A DNA stretch of 9,461 nucleotides from positions 1 through 9,461 of the forward strand of contig CAJCBY010000142.1 of NCBI GenBank assembly GCA_903960725.1, given 5' to 3'. The DNA comes from an uncultured Cytophagaceae bacterium (lineage in GTDB: Bacteria; Bacteroidota; Bacteroidia; Cytophagales; Spirosomataceae). The notes beneath the pieces are model-generated. The model was not told the DNA's origin. It ran no database searches and was given only the letters and a program-made list of their open reading frames with translations. Positions 6,558 through 9,461 of this stretch are shown here, piece by piece (the stretch's first letter is position 1; every line of letters begins with the position of its first letter). The position numbers and the translations under genes were made by a program.

Positions 6558-7823
6558 ATGTTAGATCGCAGTGTTGCACCAGCCGCCTATCCGGTGGAAA
6601 AAATCTTATTTCCTACTCCCAGCCACTATACGTTAACGAATGGTATTGTTGTATGGGTAGTTTCTGCCGGAGAACAGGATGTATTCAAATTTGAATTAAG
6701 TACCCAAGCGGGCGCAATTCATAGCCCTCTAGCCGGTTTAGCTGGAATGACGGCCTCGCTCATGAAGCACGGAACATTGTCACGTTCCGCACAAGAAATT
6801 CACCAGGCGTTTGATTTTTTTGGGGCGTTCTGGGATATACAAGCAAGCCTGGATCACGGAACCTTTACGGTATATGGTTTATCAAAGCATTTTAATTCCC
6901 TTATCCCCCTGGTTTCGGAAATCTTACAAGATGCCACTTTCCCGGCGGAAGAGGTAGAAAAAGAACTTGAAATTGAGCGTCAAAAAACAAAACTTAACTG
7001 GGACAAAACATCCTATGCAGCCGGCCAAAAATTTCGCTCTAATCTATTCCCTAATGACCCATATGGCCGCTATACGGTAGCTGAAGATTTTGAAGCATTG
7101 GATCAACAAACCCTAGTCAACCAATACAACATGACCTGGGCCTCACAGAAACCAGTCATCTTCCTTTCTGGAAAGATTTCTGACCAACAAATCGCCTATT
7201 TAGATCAGACTTTGGGTCAAATACAATTTAGTAGCCCTTCGCTAATTATCCCATCTCTTAACTCGGCAGCAAAACCCAGCAGAATACGGGAAGAAAAAGA
7301 GGGTTCGGTGCAAAGTTCTATTCGTTTTGGCTTAGCAGCTATCTCTAGAAGTAACCCCGATTATTTCCACTTTAGTTTAATGAACACGGTTTTAGGAGGT
7401 TATTTTGGATCAAGATTACAGAAAAACATCCGAGAGGACAAAGGGTTTACGTATGGCATCTCGTCCAGTTTAGCTCCTTACCCACGTGGTGGGTATTGGG
7501 TGGTAGGAACGGATGTGAATGGGGAGAATGTGGAGGCGACTTTGGCAGAAATCAAAAAAGAAATTCAGATTCTTCAAAACGACTTAGTACCTCATCAAGA
7601 ACTAGACATCGTGAAAAGCTATCTCATGGGCAGCTTCACCGGTGAGCTAACACAAGCTTTTGATATCGCTGAAAAAGTGCGCGTGATTCAATTAGATGGA
7701 TTAGCTCCTGATTTCTATGATCAGTTTCAAGACAGTATACAAAATATCCAGGCCCAGGATATTAGAGACATGGCTGCTAAATACCTGAACCTGGATTTGA
7801 TGCACGAAGTAATCGTGGGTTAA
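6558..7823 (+). CDS. M16 (insulinase-type) family protein without the zinc site
   Basis: A 421-residue, two-domain M16B-type protein, the length of one mitochondrial-processing-peptidase-like subunit. The N-terminal fold is clear (TLTNGIVVWVV at 25-35), but where active members read GLAHFLEHM this one reads GLAGMTASL (60-68). Both zinc His and the catalytic Glu are replaced (Gly63, Ala66, Ser67), so it should not hydrolyse peptides alone. The C-terminal domain keeps the substrate-binding Arg/Tyr motif, NIREDKGFTYG (Arg292, Tyr299). In M16B systems one subunit supplies the zinc site and the other the Arg/Tyr site, so this is best read as the non-catalytic half of a heterodimer. No catalytic partner is in the window. 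There is no signal peptide, so cytoplasmic location is predicted. It begins one base after the porV stop and is probably the last gene of the cluster. Its link to secretion is inferred only from position. Confidence 0.88.
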   Translation: MLDRSVAPAAYPVEKILFPTPSHYTLTNGIVVWVVSAGEQDVFKFELSTQAGAIHSPLAGLAGMTASLMKHGTLSRSAQEIHQAFDFFGAFWDIQASLDHGTFTVYGLSKHFNSLIPLVSEILQDATFPAEEVEKELEIERQKTKLNWDKTSYAAGQKFRSNLFPNDPYGRYTVAEDFEALDQQTLVNQYNMTWASQKPVIFLSGKISDQQIAYLDQTLGQIQFSSPSLIIPSLNSAAKPSRIREEKEGSVQSSIRFGLAAISRSNPDYFHFSLMNTVLGGYFGSRLQKNIREDKGFTYGISSSLAPYPRGGYWVVGTDVNGENVEATLAEIKKEIQILQNDLVPHQELDIVKSYLMGSFTGELTQAFDIAEKVRVIQLDGLAPDFYDQFQDSIQNIQAQDIRDMAAKYLNLDLMHEVIVG

Positions 7824-8732
7824 TTAGAACGACGCTAACTCTCTAAATTCATTCACACGGCTAGCTAAATCAGCTTCCGTAATTTCGAATAAACGTTCTG
7901 TACCGAATTTCTCCACACAGAATGAGGCCATCGCAGATCCGTGAACGATCGCCCGGCGCATATTTTCAAATGAAATATCATCCGTCTTCGCTAGGTAACC
8001 AATGAATCCACCTACGAACGTATCACCCGCACCTGTCGGATCAAAAACGTCTTCTAATGGAAGCGCTGGACAATAGAACATGCGATCCCCTTGGAATAAC
8101 AAGGCACCGTGTTCCCCTTTTTTGATGATTAACGTCTTAGGTCCCATCGCCATAATCATTTTAGCCGCCGTACGTAAGGAATATTGCTCTGATAACTGAC
8201 GAGCCTCCTCATCGTTGATGCAAAGCACATCTACCATCGTTAAAACGCGCTTCAAATCATCCATCGCCACATCCATCCAGAAATTCATGGTATCCATTAC
8301 GACTAATTTGGGGCGTTTATTTAGGCCTTGAATCGCTTCGATTTGTACTTGCGGCGTTAGGTTTCCTAACATTAGATATTCGCAATCTTGGTAAGATGCC
8401 GGAATAGCTGGTTTGAAATCCGCTAACACGTTCAATTCCGTCACTAAGGTGTCACGTGAATTCATGTTGTTGTGGTATTTACCCGCCCAGAAGAAGGATT
8501 TCTCCCCTTGCTTAATTTGTAAGCCGTCCAAATTGATGCCGCGAGACGTCAAAGTGTCCATGTATTCTTGTGGAAAATCATCCCCAACTACAGCGACAAC
8601 ATTTACTTTAGGTAAAAAAAATGCAGCTGACAAAGCAATATAAGTACAAGATCCACCGATGATTTTATCGGTCTTTCCATAGGGAGTTTCAAGGGCGTCG
8701 AACGCAACGGTTCCAATAGATAATAAGCTCAT
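7824..8732 (-). CDS. PfkB-family carbohydrate kinase
   Basis: A cytoplasmic ATP-dependent kinase of the ribokinase/PfkB superfamily, 302 residues, of usual length. It has the substrate-binding glycines IIGGSCTYIALSAA near the N terminus (24-37), NDEEARQL (173-180), KKGEHGALL (204-212), and the C-terminal signature DPTGAGDTFVGGF (231-243), whose GAGD forms the anion hole with Asp237 as catalytic base. All key residues are present, so it should be active. The substrate cannot be fixed from sequence: members phosphorylate ribose, fructose, adenosine and other sugars or nucleosides, and the divergent lid region (about residues 80-100) does not match a subtype I recognise. ATG 8730-8732 lies 10 bases after the stop of the GNAT gene on the same strand, so the two probably share a transcript. 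Its stop codon abuts that of the convergent M16-like gene. Confidence 0.9.
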   Translation of the reverse strand: MSLLSIGTVAFDALETPYGKTDKIIGGSCTYIALSAAFFLPKVNVVAVVGDDFPQEYMDTLTSRGINLDGLQIKQGEKSFFWAGKYHNNMNSRDTLVTELNVLADFKPAIPASYQDCEYLMLGNLTPQVQIEAIQGLNKRPKLVVMDTMNFWMDVAMDDLKRVLTMVDVLCINDEEARQLSEQYSLRTAAKMIMAMGPKTLIIKKGEHGALLFQGDRMFYCPALPLEDVFDPTGAGDTFVGGFIGYLAKTDDISFENMRRAIVHGSAMASFCVEKFGTERLFEITEADLASRVNEFRELASF

Positions 8733-8742
8733 AATTAATAAT

Positions 8743-9461
8743 TTAACCTACTTTAGGACAACGACTAAAGGGTTGATTTGGATTGAAAAATTTACGGTAT
8801 GTAATAAAGGTTTTATCGTTAGTGGCTCCTAGTTGGGAGACAAATCGAAGCATTTTTGGATTAAAGTCCCCCACCCAATTCATGTCCATAGTTGAATAAG
8901 GATAGAATGGATTCGTACGCGCGACTTCGCGGAACCGAAGGGCAATGGCGGATTCGACCCCTTTGCCTTGGTGATCCGGAGTTACCCCAAAAATCACTCC
9001 ACAGGTACGAGTCAAGGTTCCTTTCATTTTCAACAAAAGGAATTTAATCATGCCCCACCAGTTCAGTTTACCGTTCAGGTGTTTGACGATTTGGTTCAAA
9101 TCTGGGATCACAATAAAGAAGGCCACTGGTGTTCCATCTGTTGTGTAGGCAAACCACAATAATTGCTCATCGATGATGGGCTTCATGGTTTTGACTAGTT
9201 TTTGGGCAGATTCCGAGCTCATCTCCTTCACCCCTGGGAATTTTGCCCAAGCGGCATTGAAAATGAAGCGAAAATCTTCCGCGTATTTCGATAGATTACT
9301 CTTCTCTATGTGTTGGAAAACGTAATCCGGGTTGTCAAAAATACGTTGCGCCTTTTCTTCGATTCCTTGCGTCACGTTAGCGCCAGCAATAGGCGAAACG
9401 AACACGTATTGCTGGAAATAATCTTGGAAACCATAGTTTTCAAAGAAAGGTATATAATATG
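8743..9461 (-). CDS. GNAT-fold N-acetyltransferase-like protein, 5' end outside window
   Basis: The frame is open to the right edge. Reading leftwards from 9459 it begins YYIPFFENYGFQDYFQQY, a stretch that belongs to the protein, so the GTG at 9403-9405 is not the true start. About 238 residues are visible. The acetyl-CoA-binding motif A is present: FGVTPDHQGKGVESA (bases about 8950-8991), with the QGKG pyrophosphate-binding loop. The C-terminal MNWVGDFNPKMLRFVSQLGA resembles the usual GNAT motif B region (N-x-x-x-x-F/L-x-x-x-G). The layout, with an FFENYGF segment that itself resembles a GNAT motif B, then a linker, then a second GNAT half, recalls YghO-like proteins of about 370 residues found widely in Bacteroidota; their substrates are unknown. 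No signal peptide or membrane segment is seen in the visible part. It lies upstream of the sugar kinase with a 10-base gap. Fold fairly sure, function unknown. Confidence 0.8.
   Translation of the reverse strand, partial: YYIPFFENYGFQDYFQQYVFVSPIAGANVTQGIEEKAQRIFDNPDYVFQHIEKSNLSKYAEDFRFIFNAAWAKFPGVKEMSSESAQKLVKTMKPIIDEQLLWFAYTTDGTPVAFFIVIPDLNQIVKHLNGKLNWWGMIKFLLLKMKGTLTRTCGVIFGVTPDHQGKGVESAIALRFREVARTNPFYPYSTMDMNWVGDFNPKMLRFVSQLGATNDKTFITYRKFFNPNQPFSRCPKVG

Noticed and set aside
8413..8643. Plus-strand open frame opposite the sugar kinase
   Set aside because: A shadow of the PfkB gene with no recognisable content.
8968..9162. Plus-strand open frame opposite the GNAT-like gene
   Set aside because: A shadow of the acetyltransferase frame with no start signal or domain.
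1..9461. CRISPR array, tRNA/rRNA, insertion sequence, prophage or defence island
   Set aside because: No spaced repeats, clover-leaf-like sequence, transposase, integrase or terminal inverted repeats were seen; nearly all bases belong to genes of known chromosomal families.

Overview
The window looks like an ordinary chromosomal stretch of a Bacteroidota bacterium, probably of the Cytophagales/Flavobacteriia side. The evidence is an adjacent porU-porV pair from the type IX secretion system (T9SS, known only in this phylum), a textbook Bacteroidota promoter (TTTG, 19 bases, then TAnnTTTG), A-rich leaders instead of Shine-Dalgarno sites at most starts, and moderate-to-low GC. I cannot name the genus from sequence alone.

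Layout on the + strand. (1) 1-727 is the 3' half of nuoN, a membrane subunit of respiratory complex I and the usual last gene of a nuo operon. A GtrA-like four-helix membrane protein (737-1231, TTG start) follows 9 bases later in the same frame. (2) 1232-1422 is an AT-rich intergenic region with a strong promoter. It drives a 60-codon lipoprotein gene (1423-1605), which ends at a perfect hairpin terminator (1624-1656). (3) A tightly packed cluster starts directly on that terminator: a SprT-like zinc metalloprotein (about 1657-2286), porU (2255-5401, overlapping it by 32 bases), porV (5405-6556, 3-base gap) and an M16-family protein that has lost its zinc site (6558-7823, 1-base gap).

On the - strand are two genes, probably co-transcribed: a GNAT-fold protein running off the right edge of the window (9461 to 8743), then, after 10 bases, a PfkB-family sugar kinase (8732-7824). 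The kinase and the M16 gene converge with abutting stop codons and no terminator between them.

Functionally, PorU and PorV act together on the outer membrane. PorV shuttles T9SS cargo, and PorU cuts off the C-terminal signal and attaches the cargo to the cell surface. The other genes are housekeeping or poorly characterised. I see no CRISPR, tRNA, rRNA, insertion sequence or phage gene, and no clear undescribed system. The best leads are the zinc-less M16 protein coupled to porUV, the terminator/start arrangement in front of the sprT-porU-porV cluster, and the small repeat-bearing lipoprotein with its strong promoter.
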